In this document: positions 11,948 to 23,000 of the stretch, in pieces | Layout: the number at the start of each line of letters is the position of its first letter | Numbering within the stretch: the stretch's first letter is position 1 | Source: Strix aluco | Taxonomy: Eukaryota; Chordata; Aves; Strigiformes; Strigidae | Assembly: GCF_031877795.1 (NCBI RefSeq) | Contig: NC_133971.1 | Location: 87,134,446-87,198,445 of the forward strand | Length of the DNA: 64,000 nt | Direction: 5' to 3' | Notes under the pieces: model-generated | Told to the model about the DNA's origin: nothing | The model's database searches: none | What the model saw: the letters and a program-made list of their open reading frames with translations, nothing else | Made by a program: the position numbers and the translations under genes

Positions 11948-14900
11948 GTGAGTTTTCCACTGGGACCTGCAGGGCTACAAGACATGGGAATGGGAGGTCT
12001 GCATGTGGGGGTGTTCCTGCCACCTGAGCCATAGGAACCCCTCATATGGGGAGATTTGCCCTGCAGAGGGATGACTGGTTTTGAGGGATCTTTGGTGCTA
12101 TGAGCCAATGTGCAGATGAAGGTGTAGGCATTTACAATGTGAACCTTCTGTCTGAACTCCCGTGGTGGTCACCGGTGATCTAGCTGAGACAGTTACAGGA
12201 GTGATTCAGGTTACTCTGAGGCAGACAGACCTTTGGTCAGCTGAATTGATCTCCAGCTACCATTTACCACAAACTTAGGGGGTCACTTATCTTGCTCATG
12301 CCCAGGATTGTGTGACATTTTAGACATTATATGTCATTTCAGTTGTCCTTCAGCTCTGCTCCAGAAAAGCACTGGTGTCATCTTGTGTCAAACCTGCCAC
12401 CCCATGTAGATGACAACCACTACAAAGTGCCTTAGATGGCACCTGGGTTTATGGAACTGACACATGCCCTGAACCTCTAAATCTACATGCTGGACCCTTG
12501 GGTCCTGATGAGTATATGTCAGGAAAAACATGCTGTTTGTCTTTTGTTGTTTAACACTTTATTCCTTTCTAAGTGTTTCCTGCTGCCTGCCTGATATTCC
12601 GCTCTGCTTAATATGTTCCAGCAGGTAAAGTGGTTTTTCCTAATGCCTACAAACAGATATGCCATTCCCCAGTTTGTACATAGTACAGTCAATACACACT
12701 GCCAGCCTCTTGTTCCCGAACCCCTTGGGTGTCCCTGACACTGCAAAGAGAGAATTTGGGGTCTGGGAATCCAGGGACACCTGAATACCTGCCAGGACAG
12801 AGGGGTCTGTTGGGATGCTTTCCTTAACAGCCCCAGGAAAGCAAAACAGACATCACTGTATAGGAGACAAGGGAAACTAGCTGGATATCGGTGATTAAAA
12901 TGTGAAGTGCTATCCCAAAATGGCTTACCCTCGCTTGACCAAATTCAGATTCATACTAGAATAAATAATAATAGAAATAATAAAAAAGAACTCACAAATT
13001 GAGAAGTGAAACAGGGAAAATAAGGGAAAAGGAATGTGAAAAGTGCTGATCAAATGCTGAAGCAAAAATTTGATTAAAGGGGAAGTGAGATCCCTCATGA
13101 CTGCTACCCAGCCATGTGTCCTTATTTCCCCAGGGACTTCCCTTCAGTGCGAGGTTTGCCACAGCATAGGAAAAAGCTGCTCTGGCCCCATGAAAACCTG
13201 TAGTGATGGTGAAGATACCTGTGGCATCATTCTGCATGAGGTCACAATAGGTAGGTGAGATATCCACTATGGTTTTGTGTCAGCGCGGCTTTCAGAGCGG
13301 GGCTGGGGGACAGGTCTCTCTTGCCACCTCTGTCACTGGCTTTATGGTGAGTCCTTGGATAAGCTGTTCATTTTCCTTTTCACTGACAAGAGGACCCATA
13401 GATCAGGATGATCCAGGATAGGAAAAACTCTCTATTCCTATATCTTGAGCAGCAGTTTCCTACTGGAAGGTCTTGGTTCTTAGTTGTAGAGGGGAGGACC
13501 TAGGCAGCATACTGGGAGGAGATATTGGCTTTTAATTCTGGCTAAGGTGAGTAGCTGGGTTGAGAGGATGGACCATGAGGGAGACAAGGCTGCCGGCATC
13601 TGGCACTGAGGGTGCACTGGTCATGGGGGGAAGGAGAAACTGTTATGCATCTGACTCCCTTCCTTGAGCAGGGAAGGGGACACCAGGCAGCCTGGTGGCA
13701 CCACCAGGGCTGAGCTGGTCACCATGTCCCCATGGCTGATAAGCCAAAGATGGGTGTTGAGCTCTGACACAACTACACAATTGGTCATGTCAGTGGCGTG
13801 GCCTTAGCAATTGTTTAGCTTCGATAATGTGACTGTTGGCTTTTGGACTGGAGCGTATCTGATATCCTACCACCCTTGGTCCTGGCAGCTTCAGTGCATG
13901 TCTTCTCTCCGTGTTTGCAAGTCCACCCTTCCTCCTCACAGTGCTGATGGGGCCTCAGTAGACCGGAATGTAACTGATCTGTCCCCGTGTTACACCTTTT
14001 GGGTTTGGTTCATGGGAAAGACTTAACTTGCCTGTGTCAAGATGCTAGTGACTGTGATGGACTGTGTGCTCTGCGGAGTGTGCATGAAGAAGCATGAGCA
14101 GTGGGTCAGAGGCATGTGGGTCACCCCATAAGGACTGTGGCTGGGGCATTCTGGGTAAGGTTAATATCTGCAACAAAGCCAGCTGGCTGTGAGGAGTTGT
14201 GCTCTCCTCCTGCCTTTAAGCACAACATGGGGAAGGAGAAATTCCTCACTAGTGTCTCAGATGTAATGGCATCCTTTTTCTCTGAAGGGATCACCAAGAT
14301 CACCAGGGCTGCTTTTGGGGTGGCTCTGCTGTCCCCAGAACCCTCTCAGGCCCCAGGGCGGCTGCTTAGCAGTTGCTGCAGTAGGAACTAATGGGAGGGG
14401 GAAGGAGTTACCTTGTGGTTAATGACTTGGTGCCACCTTCCACTTTGTTACAGGGGGGATGGCAATCCCTTCATCCATCAAGTCCTGCCTGCCATCCAGC
14501 ATCTGCCAGTTTGGCCCTGTTACCATGAACTATGGGAAGGTAAAAGGAAGGAGCCACTTGGCTTGCTGCATGGGCGACGACTGTCGAACCACCTCTGTCT
14601 CCTGTAAGCTCCCTTTTTCCTTATCCCCGTCCCTTCTCTGCCTGCCCTGACCTGAGGTAAGGCTTTCCAGGCTAAGTCGTTACCTGGTTCATTCCTCTCC
14701 TTCCCTTGTTAAAACCAATTACCACCCATCTCTTTCCTTCCAGTGCCGCCAGAGAACAATGTGCCCAATGGATACCAGTGTCCTGCCTGCTACAGCGTGG
14801 ACTCCTTCCAGTGCAGTAATGAAATCGTGAACTGCACTGGATCCGAAACCCAGTGTGTTGACCTTGCTGGGTTGATGAATTCTGGTAACTGCCTTTTATC

Positions 14901-17070
14901 TGGGGCTGTCTTTCATCTTTTTGGTTAAGTGGGTGAAACCAGCCTAAGAGAAAGCATCAGAGTGAAATAAAAATGGGAAAAAAATGTAAAGGAAAAAACA
15001 GAGGAAGAGACACAGAACTGAAAGGGAATATCCATGAAACTAATAAAAGGGCAGAGGTGGTTTTTATTTCCTCTTTCCCCATCATGCATGGATAACTGTT
15101 GGGATTCCTCATTGCATGACATAACTGAGGTCAGGAGCAGAACTGGACTCCTGAAGCAGTCTGATACATGAGCATGTAATAAATATGACCAAGACCCTGA
15201 ACCTGTTGGCCCTAGCTAGAATGCATGAGGATGAATCTGGATCTAAGCCAGTTGCCTACTTAGTGGAGGATCAGGTGAAACTAATAGAGCCATTGGCTTT
15301 CTCATGAGGTTATGCTGGCCTCTGGGGACACAACACTGCTTGTTGTAGTGGTGCCTCTGCTCCTAGAGAGCCCTAGAGCCCTACACGTCCCTCCCCATGA
15401 ATGCTGCAGCTGAGCCTTTGGGGTACGCAAAGATCTTCCTTGTGAGGGAACTCCAGTCTTTGAACACCTGGGATCACCAGAAGCATGTAATGCTCTCCTT
15501 CAGAAAACTTTTTCCCACCTCAGGAGCTGTAATTAGAGAGAGGAAAATAGACTGTCACTCCCCTTTACCCCACTTCCGCAGGTAAAAGATTTCCATGTTT
15601 CGTGGCAGTTCCATCCATTTTCCAGTAGGTAGGAAAAATAATGTGGAAATTAAGGGCAGTTCCACCTGCTGTAGAAGCAAACTGGAAAAAAAAAAAAAAT
15701 CTTGTGTGTGGTTTGGATGAACTTTCTCTGAGTTGATAATATTGTCAGGTGATAATACAATGCCTGAAGGTCTTTGCTATATACTTTATAGGTGTGTTGT
15801 CCAAACCCTGAATTAGAAAGTGTTTCACAGAGACAACATAAAAGAAAACAAGTATTTTCTTAGTCACAGCAATGGAAATAGAGTGGTGCAATTAATTCAG
15901 TGTACCACTGAAATGAAAAATGCTCCTAACTTGTCTTGTCTTGATTGATCAGCCACTGTAAATAGAGGAGACCTGTGTGGTCTGATGAGATGTGTAGAGG
16001 AAACAGTGGTGTAGGGGAGCAAAGGAAGATGAGGAACTAATGAAGTGCCCTTATACGTTATTTGTATTTGAGATAAAAATGTCCAGTAGAATATTCCAGA
16101 CCTCCAGCAGCAGAGAAACATGAGCAGTGTCAGCAAAAGCAAGCAACAGGAACAAGAATATCTGAATGAGGAGTTAGGCACCCAGCACCTTCTCAGGTCT
16201 CCTTCTCAGGTAGATGTTCCAGTGTTGGTAAAGGACAAGTTCAGGTTTCGGGCTCTCCCTCAGTGGACAAGTGAGCAGGGTTTCTCTGTTGGTTTAGCTA
16301 AATCCTATAAGGCCTTAGAGAATGGACTTATCTGAATAAATGTCTGAGCCTGTAATGTCTTTGAGACTTCTCACCCCCATGTCAAATTAGGCTGAGAGGT
16401 GGTCATCCAGTTCAAATGTCATGAGAGGGTCAGAGAGAGAAGGAGAAAATGAACACCTGGAGTACTGTCACACAGCCCTGGTTTCTTTAGGAAGCTAGGC
16501 AAGGTTTGAACAGAAGAATATTTAAATGTGAGAAAGAAAACTATTTAAAAGCATCTCCTTTTTTAAATCTACAGTGTTTAGATTTTAAAAAAAAATCTTT
16601 ATTCAGCAGAAAGAAAGACAAACCCTAAACCTTTTGTATCTCAAGTCAACCAAAGTGACCTTGCTGTGTCTTCAAATTCATTCAGGGGATGGATACAGAC
16701 AGGAATAGGTTGGTGGGTGTGGAGTCAACTGGATGTAAGGAATGGGCAGTTCTTGGGGTGGAAATGGGGACCTCATTGGCCAGGGAGGGAACAGCTATGG
16801 AAACTGGTTCTCTTGATGCATGGCATGTACTTCTTCTCCTGTGTAGGTGGACTGACGCTGAAAGCCGCCATGAAGGGTTGCACCACTATCTCTGAATGCA
16901 GTATTGTAGGAGATGGAAAAAACAAACTAGGGATGATGGACATAAAGCTAAGGCGGTTTCAATGCAAACCAGCTTCTGTTTTGACCAGAGCGAGTTCTGG
17001 GTTTGCCCCTCTAGACACCCTCTTCCTCCCTGTCGTGTCAGGATTCATCTTGGAGAAGGTACTTTTCTGA
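11899..17070 (+). CDS. Gamma-type phospholipase A2 inhibitor-like LU-domain protein (5 exons)
   Basis: Joining exons 11899-11947, 13134-13250, 14454-14603, 14744-14884 and 16847-17070 gives 226 residues. All introns have GT-AG ends and are in phase 1, the rule for Ly6/uPAR genes. Residues 1-16 form a signal peptide. LU domain 1 starts with CEVC (22-25), has cysteines at 32, 39, 46, 67 and 73, and closes with CC...C (93, 94, 99). Domain 2 starts after VPNGYQCPAC (112-121), carries an NCT sequon (135-137) and cysteines at 129, 136, 143, 164, 170 and 192. It lacks a CC pair, as in snake gamma-type inhibitors. The tail (about 208-226, LFLPVVSGFIL then EKVLF) is hydrophobic and resembles a GPI signal, which circulating snake inhibitors lack. 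In snakes the family binds and blocks secreted phospholipase A2. In birds the ligand is unknown to me. The exact orthologue name is uncertain. Confidence 0.9.
13134..13250 (+). CDS. PLI-like gene exon 2 (first half of LU domain 1)
   Basis: The acceptor is TTTCCCCAG and the donor ATAG|GTAGGT. The exon encodes residues 17-56 with CEVC, GKSC, KTC and DTCG, the opening of an LU domain. It starts and ends in phase 1. Confidence 0.9.
14454..14603 (+). CDS. PLI-like gene exon 3 (second half of LU domain 1)
   Basis: The acceptor is TTACAG and the donor TCCT|GTAAGC. The exon encodes residues 56-106, including KSC, SSIC and the closing LACC...DDC motif. It starts and ends in phase 1. Confidence 0.9.
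14744..14884 (+). CDS. PLI-like gene exon 4 (first half of LU domain 2)
   Basis: The acceptor is CCTTCCAG and the donor TCTG|GTAACT. The exon encodes residues 106-153, with PNGYQCPACYS and VNCTGSETQC. The last motif closely resembles the RGTETKC region of snake gamma inhibitors. It starts and ends in phase 1. Confidence 0.9.
14885..16846 (+). other. Intron 4 of the PLI-like gene
   Basis: This is the longest intron of the gene (1,962 bases). It contains an A-rich run near 15,686 and no recognisable exon. A 71-codon frame at 16,120-16,335 has no family features. Confidence 0.7.
16847..17070 (+). CDS. PLI-like gene exon 5 (end of LU domain 2 and hydrophobic tail)
   Basis: The acceptor is CTGTGTAG. 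The exon encodes residues 153-226: KGC, SEC and FQC complete domain 2, then a serine-rich linker and a hydrophobic C-terminus ending at the TGA at 17,068-17,070. The frame and the phase-1 junction match exon 4. Confidence 0.88.
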
Positions 17071-17202
17071 CTCTCACTAGTAGTGGGTTAAGCAAAGCCC
17101 ACAACAATCTGCAGCAGTGATTTGCACTGAGACCTGTTTGCTGTGGCTTCTTCTGTGTGACGAGTTTGTTTTCAAATTAGCTCTTCTTTTATATTTTCAC
17201 AG

Positions 17203-17208
17203 AATAAA
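17203..17208 (+). terminator. AATAAA polyadenylation signal of the PLI-like gene
   Basis: A canonical AATAAA lies 133 bases after the stop codon, followed about 20 bases later by T-rich sequence. This is the expected geometry for a short 3' UTR. Confidence 0.75.
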
Positions 17209-17229
17209 GACAGTACTTACTTGCACTTC

Positions 17230-18420
17230 TTTTGTTTCCTCATTGATTTAATCTGATTTAAAGCTTCATAGGTTCAGCTGTGGTTGGTTTTGTGTGGCAT
17301 TCTCTTAGTGCTTTGTCCACGCTGGGACCAGGGGAGACTGCACAAGGTGCCCATACACTGCACAGGCAATGGGAGCTCTCAAGACTTAGATCTTGAGTCT
17401 ACATCCTCTATCTCAGGATAAGTTATAAGTTTCAAAGCCACTTTTCCAGGCTCTGAAAAGGACAGGAGGTGAGTTCCTGAGAGTTTCACTTTGACTAGAG
17501 AGGTAGCTTGCCCTTTTTCCCCTCCCTTGTATCCTATTTGTCATGGCAGGAGGAGTCCCTCAGCTCAGAGGGCTGCCTGTGGCCTCTGGGCAGCCCTGAA
17601 GTATTCTTCATTTCAGAGAAGAGTCAGTGACCCTTTGCTACCAGCAAACTGCTCCTGGCAAGATCCTTTCTCCTTTTTGTTGTTCTTCTTGCCTTACCAG
17701 ACAGTCTCCCATTCTACTTCAGGTTTCATGATTAGCTGGAATAAATTCTTACCTTCATAAAATAGGCAGTCTTCTATGGTGACAGACTGCTGGGAGTCCA
17801 AGTAATGGGAAGCTTTAGCCCAGTGCCTGTTTCCCTTCTGTTGGCCAAACTACTGCTGTAGCTGGTATAGCCTCCCCTCTTCTACATTCACCACCACCTG
17901 GCTATTCTGCTCTAGCCACCATCAGCCCTAATGGCTCATCTTAGGTTGGTCCCACACAAAGGCACTGAAGAAAAAACAGCACATCAGGCAACATCGCCAT
18001 ACCCAGGAGGTAGTATGGGCTGTAGGCAAAAGGATAAAGTAGTGGGAGCTCTGGGAGATGCTGGGTTATAGAGCGTAGGAGGGGTGTTAGCAAACTTCAA
18101 CTTTTCTCTCTGCATCTGTTCCCAGATGAGTGTCCTATTTTTGGATCAGACTGCAAGATTATTAAGCAAAGTGCATGATTGTGTCTATCCTTAATAACCC
18201 TGCCTCACAGTGCAAGCGTGTAGTGTTTTGGACGTGGAGTTATAGCAATCAAGCAATTCAATTTTATCTCCTTGTTCAATGCTGTGGCAGAGAGCACTAT
18301 GGAAAGCCTTGGCTGCTGAAACTAGACCATAATGTGTGGCAGTAGTGAGATGACTACGCCTACATGTGTACGCATGAATATATATATGTGATCAGCTTTT
18401 AAGTTGCCACATGGGGACTG
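17230..18420. other. Intergenic DNA downstream of the PLI-like gene
   Basis: I see no coding exon or recognisable repeat here. Confidence 0.5.
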
Positions 18421-18439
18421 AATGTTCTTGTAATTTCTG

Positions 18440-19050
18440 TCTCCCCCAGACTTTCTCTTCTTCCCAAACAGGCTGAAACTCCTTTCTTCCTAATATTCCC
18501 ACCAAATTATATGGAAGAGAATTTCACATTATCTATTATAATAAAAGGGTGTGGGTCTGAGAGTGAAAATTAATTTTTGGGGTGGGGAGTGAACTGATAA
18601 TACAGATTTAATGCAGGGAAAAGAGTCTGGTTATGCTCAGTTAATTATTTGCAGAGGCTGTGCAATTACAATGTGGATGTTAGAGAGGGAATACAGCTCC
18701 CCCTTCATGGTGTAGCAATAGAGTGATACTGCAGCAACCCACTCGTTCAGCATTTTTCCAGATCTGATAACACCCTGGAATTAAAAAAATTCTCTATCTG
18801 TGCAAGCACATTATCCCTGAACACATCTCCTGTACATTCATGCAGAACATTACATTGCTGTCCGTGGCACCCCCATGGCAGATCTCGATCCGCTTCAATG
18901 GCTCAGTCCTTCACTTTCTGTTTGTTCCACTTTGACCTGTGATGTTATCGGGATGGAAAAGCTAAATGGGTTTGTTCAGCCTGGTCAAGACTTAGGTGAG
19001 ACATGTCCAGAGAGCCATGGTGCTGGGGTAGCATTTAGGGGAGAACAACG
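18440..19050 (+). repeat. Duplicated block 1, copy A
   Basis: This segment aligns by eye, in the same orientation and order, with 34,250-34,870. Shared landmarks are TTCAC/TTCAT...TATT followed by TAAAAGG/TTAAAGG (near 18,525-18,550), a GGTGGGGAGT-like string, GATGTTAGAGAGGG/AATGCTGGAGAGGG (near 18,675), the exact core CATTTTTCCAGATCTGATAA (18,751-18,770), and ACATTACATTGCTGT/ACATAACATTGTTGT. Both copies then run into a 5S-rRNA-like segment. Divergence is considerable, so the duplication is old. Confidence 0.7.
18940..19030 (+). repeat. 5S-rRNA-derived element, copy A (decayed)
   Basis: The segment follows the second half of vertebrate 5S rRNA: GGAAAAGCTAAATGGG stands in for the GGAAGCTAAGCAGGG of 5S, followed by AGCCTGGTCAAGACTTAG, GTGAGAC and GGTGCTGGGGTAG. 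The box A region has substitutions and the 5' half is hardly recognisable. It could be a 5S pseudogene or the head of an ancient 5S-derived SINE such as the AmnSINE1 type. I cannot tell which without alignment. Confidence 0.6.
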
Positions 19051-22000
19051 AGGAGGAGAGCAGACAGCAATGTTTCTGACAAGGATTTGTGGTGCAGAGA
19101 GGAGAAGCAGCTCAATTTTGACCTCTAACTCAATGTTGTGGCAAACAAAGCTCTTGCAATCTGTGGCTGTATAAATGGGGGAGTGACAAGTGAAAACAGC
19201 CCTGCATCTTTATGACTGATACACTAATGCTTGGTCCCGTTCCAGCATCCACATTTTAAAAGGCTGTTAAAAAGCGTGAAATAAAATGCCTTACAGTGAG
19301 TCTTCGGGAGCAAAAACCTGTGATCTTACTGAAAAGAAGATAGAGCAGTGGCTTGTTTACAGACTATAAACACACTTATATGGGAATGATAAGATCTTAA
19401 AGGGCTCTTTTATACATGAGAACACAGCAGAAATCTGACAAATCCAAAGCAGAAAAAGTCACACCATCACTGTGCATAGACAGCAGCCATTAGAGCAAAG
19501 GGGTCATCAGCTTTTGATGTCTGCAAATCCAGCATGAAGGCCTTTCAGAAATGGATGCTTTAGTTGCAGACAGGTCATAGGCAGTTCAGCAGAGGTGGTA
19601 GAAATGTGATAGACTGGGATATGGAGGAAGGTGATGAGCTGATGAGCCTTTCTGATCTCAAATCTGGCTCCTGGGGAAGGAGAGGATGCTGGAGTGTGTT
19701 CAGATAAAAGCAGCACAGAAGACAGAAAAAAACCTGGTGGCACCAATTTACAAAACCAAATCAAACAATGGGATCTTGGTATATTGAGCAAGGAGTGATG
19801 AATGAGCAACACTTGTGTCTAAGTATCTGCAGGGTGTGAACGCCAGAGGAGTGGGCATCTCCAGTGATTCCCTGTAAAACAGCCACCATGGTGAATATGG
19901 GAAGCCTCTTGCTTGCAGGGTTTAATTGAGGATACGCATCAGAGAGCAGCCCTGAGGTCATAGGCATGTTGGGGTGGGGCAAGGAGAGATGTGGCCAAAG
20001 CCCATCTCAGTAAGTGGAATAACTCCTGCTGATTTTAATGGCTTTTGAACCAGGTCCTAGACACCAAACTGGGTTGTTTCCATCTGCAGTTTCTCCTTAT
20101 ATTATATACAAACCCTACTCCCACACAGATGTATACACACAGACATGTAAATACCAGATCCTTCCTTAGATCTTGCAGACATTTCAGCTACCAGGCATGC
20201 GAGATACAGTTGCAGCCCTGGACGGTTGGCTGCTGCCTTCCTTACCTGCAATACCGACCATGTCAACAACAGCTTTGATCTCCCCCTTTACATAGTGAAA
20301 AGGACCATTGTCTTTGCTCCCCAGACAGGGGAAAATTAGCCATCTCCTGCTGTTCCCTCTCCTCTGAAGTCTTGGTTCTTTCCCAAAATGATGAGCCAGC
20401 CAGAAAGTCTGGTGGCAGCCAGAAAACCTGTGAGTGATCTGAGATAGGGAGGTGGACATGCAGGAATTTTGCCCAACAGGCTGGTGATTTTGTAGGATGA
20501 GAGAAGGTGAGGATTTGAGCTGTCATTTGGTGAACTTAGCTCTGAGCTCTGTGGGTGGACTGGGGAGGAGCAGGGCAGGAGAAACTGGGGAGAAGGGGTT
20601 GTGTCTCTGTGCAGCTACGCACCATGCAAGGCAGTTCTTATCAGATACTAAAACCCCTTGTCTCCTTCTTCCCAGCATATCTGGAGCTGGGAATGATTTT
20701 TCTTCCATGTTTTGGGAAGGGTTCCCACCCCCAGCACTTTCACACCAGGAACTCAGAACACTGAGACACAGTTTATCTGGCCAGAGCATGGCCTGGGGTT
20801 GTATTTGCAAAGGAATGCAAAGTTGTTTGCAAGTTTCTTTTATATAATGTCCAGGAGTCTTATAAGGAAGTTTGTCCAGCACCCTGAGCCAGCAGTCCGG
20901 TAGGTATTTTAGGGATTACGCTTCTTCAAAGGCAAAATGAAGACAAACAGTGAGTGAACAAGCAATCTTTCTTGTAGACAGGAAGAATATATGTCCTGCT
21001 GCATACTAGACACTGAACGTCTCTTTCAGGAAAGAGACCATCTGGGGCCATCTGATCAAAGGTGGGCTTCTGCAATGGGTAGGTGTGTCCCTCCAATCAT
21101 GTCATCAAGCTCCTGGGGTAACTAAGTCACCACAGCCCTCGGAGATCAGGTTCTCTAGTTCTAATTACACTGCAGGTTCCCATTTGTATTGAGAGGCTTA
21201 CCACTGACAGAGGTACCTCTATTGTAGACGCACAATGTTAGGTGGAGAAGATCCCATCCCCAGGGTCCTATCTTCTCCTTGAAGAACATATTTTACCTTA
21301 AAGCTATGGAGAACAGAGAGCAAATGATCCACAGCCCACTGTACTAAGCAATAAGCTAACCTTGTGTCAAAAGCTGCATGGTCTCTTCTCCTAACTCCTT
21401 GGACAACTCTACTGGATGAAAACTGCTGTTTCCAAACCTTAGTATATATTTGCTCTTCTCTGGAATGCATATTGTGAAGACAGAATTTGGTGCCCATCTC
21501 TATTGCTGCCACTCGGGAGAAGCAACTCTCCCTCCCTATACATATCCGAACTGTGGTAGACCATCTTGTTCAGACTTATCAGAGCTCTCAAGCAGATGAA
21601 TGTATGAAAATAAAATTTGCCCCTGAACCTATCTTGGAATCACCTAACAAACCACTTCAAGCAACCATACCTCTAAGACTTACCAGTTATTAGGACAAGA
21701 ACTGATGTGCATGTCAGTGCTGGGACTGGATGCTTGGTTGCTGCCACTGGAGACACAGTTGTTCTGTTTTAGGATGTTGCAGACTACAGGAAGGGAAAGT
21801 TTCCTTCCACAGTTCACTGCCTCCCACAGTCACACCTCGTGTCTGATTTAATCTCCAAGGAACAAGCTCTTGGGCCTCCTGCCCAGAAGCCTGTGTTGTT
21901 GCAGTGGAGAATTCAGATTTTCTGTTTCAGAAGAATCAGGTAGGGAATATCAGATCATAGCACATGTTTTCCAACCAGGTTTCTGCTGGAGACCTCCTGG

Positions 22001-22750
22001 GATAGTGTGCCTTGCCAGAGAAAACATGAAAATTAATGGCTGCTTGTTTCCGAAAGAGTAGCTGGTTGTAGGTATTGGGCTCTGTGCAGGTTGAAGGGAG
22101 CTTTGAGGTTACAATTCTTGGAAAGTACAAAGCCTGTTGAGGCCTCCAGATGAGGACCCATCTTGTAGTGTTTGTTGGATCCAAGGGGGTTGATGCAATT
22201 TGGGAAGTAGCTTGTCACAGCCTATGCAAAATGTCTGGCAGGAAGCTTGGATTCAGTGAAGGAACTTGTTCAAGATGTAAGAGCTGATTCACCTCTGGAG
22301 AGGTGGAAGCTTTAGCAGGTAGTGTTGCAGGCTGCTAATCTATAGCATCGGTGCAAGGTTGAGGTTATGCTTAAGAAGTCAGGCTTTTAATATGTGGTTA
22401 AGTTTCCCTACAATGTGTCTGTAAAGTGATGGGTTTAAGATGTTTTAATTGGTTGATTTCGCCCCTCCTTTTTCTTTACTATGTTGCTGATTACATGGCC
22501 AAGTACTCACATACAGTGACAGTAGTCTGACACACAGCATTGCTGTCCAGAAGTTTTTGAGCAGTGTGACTGAGTCTCCTTGGTCTAAGACTGTATCTGT
22601 GGCTTGATTTATCTGCCTTGTGGTCTCAAATCTTTATGGTTCACTCAAGAAATTTGCAGACATGAACGTGGGAAACTCTTTTTTCCTAAAATGGGAGCTG
22701 AGATCCTTAATATTTGCATGATAGCAAGAGGGGTGCTGTAAGAAATTCAT
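19051..22750. other. Intergenic DNA, no gene recognised
   Basis: Many short frames occur on both strands, with none showing known motifs or convincing splice structure. Confidence 0.5.
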
Positions 22751-23000
22751 TCTAGTGTTATGAGATTCGTCACATTACAGGAATTGACCATAATGCAAAT
22801 TACGCACCAGAGTTGCTATAAGCTGCCAAAACTACTAACAGATACCATGTGCCATTAATGTCCCCAGACTGAAAGCACATGGTGTTTAGGACACTAACGA
22901 GCTGCAGGAAGTATAAAAGCCATGTATAGTAGAAGTAAACCTGGTCATTAACCAGCATCATTCAAGTGTTACAAAGCCATTAACGAATGCCATTCCCCAT
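22751..23000. other. AT-rich, motif-dense stretch, possible regulatory element
   Basis: The stretch is AT-rich, carries an octamer ATGCAAAT (near 22,793) and several CATTAA strings, and looks unlike the surrounding GC-neutral DNA. It has no coding frame. A conserved noncoding element is possible, but I have no comparative evidence. Confidence 0.25.
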
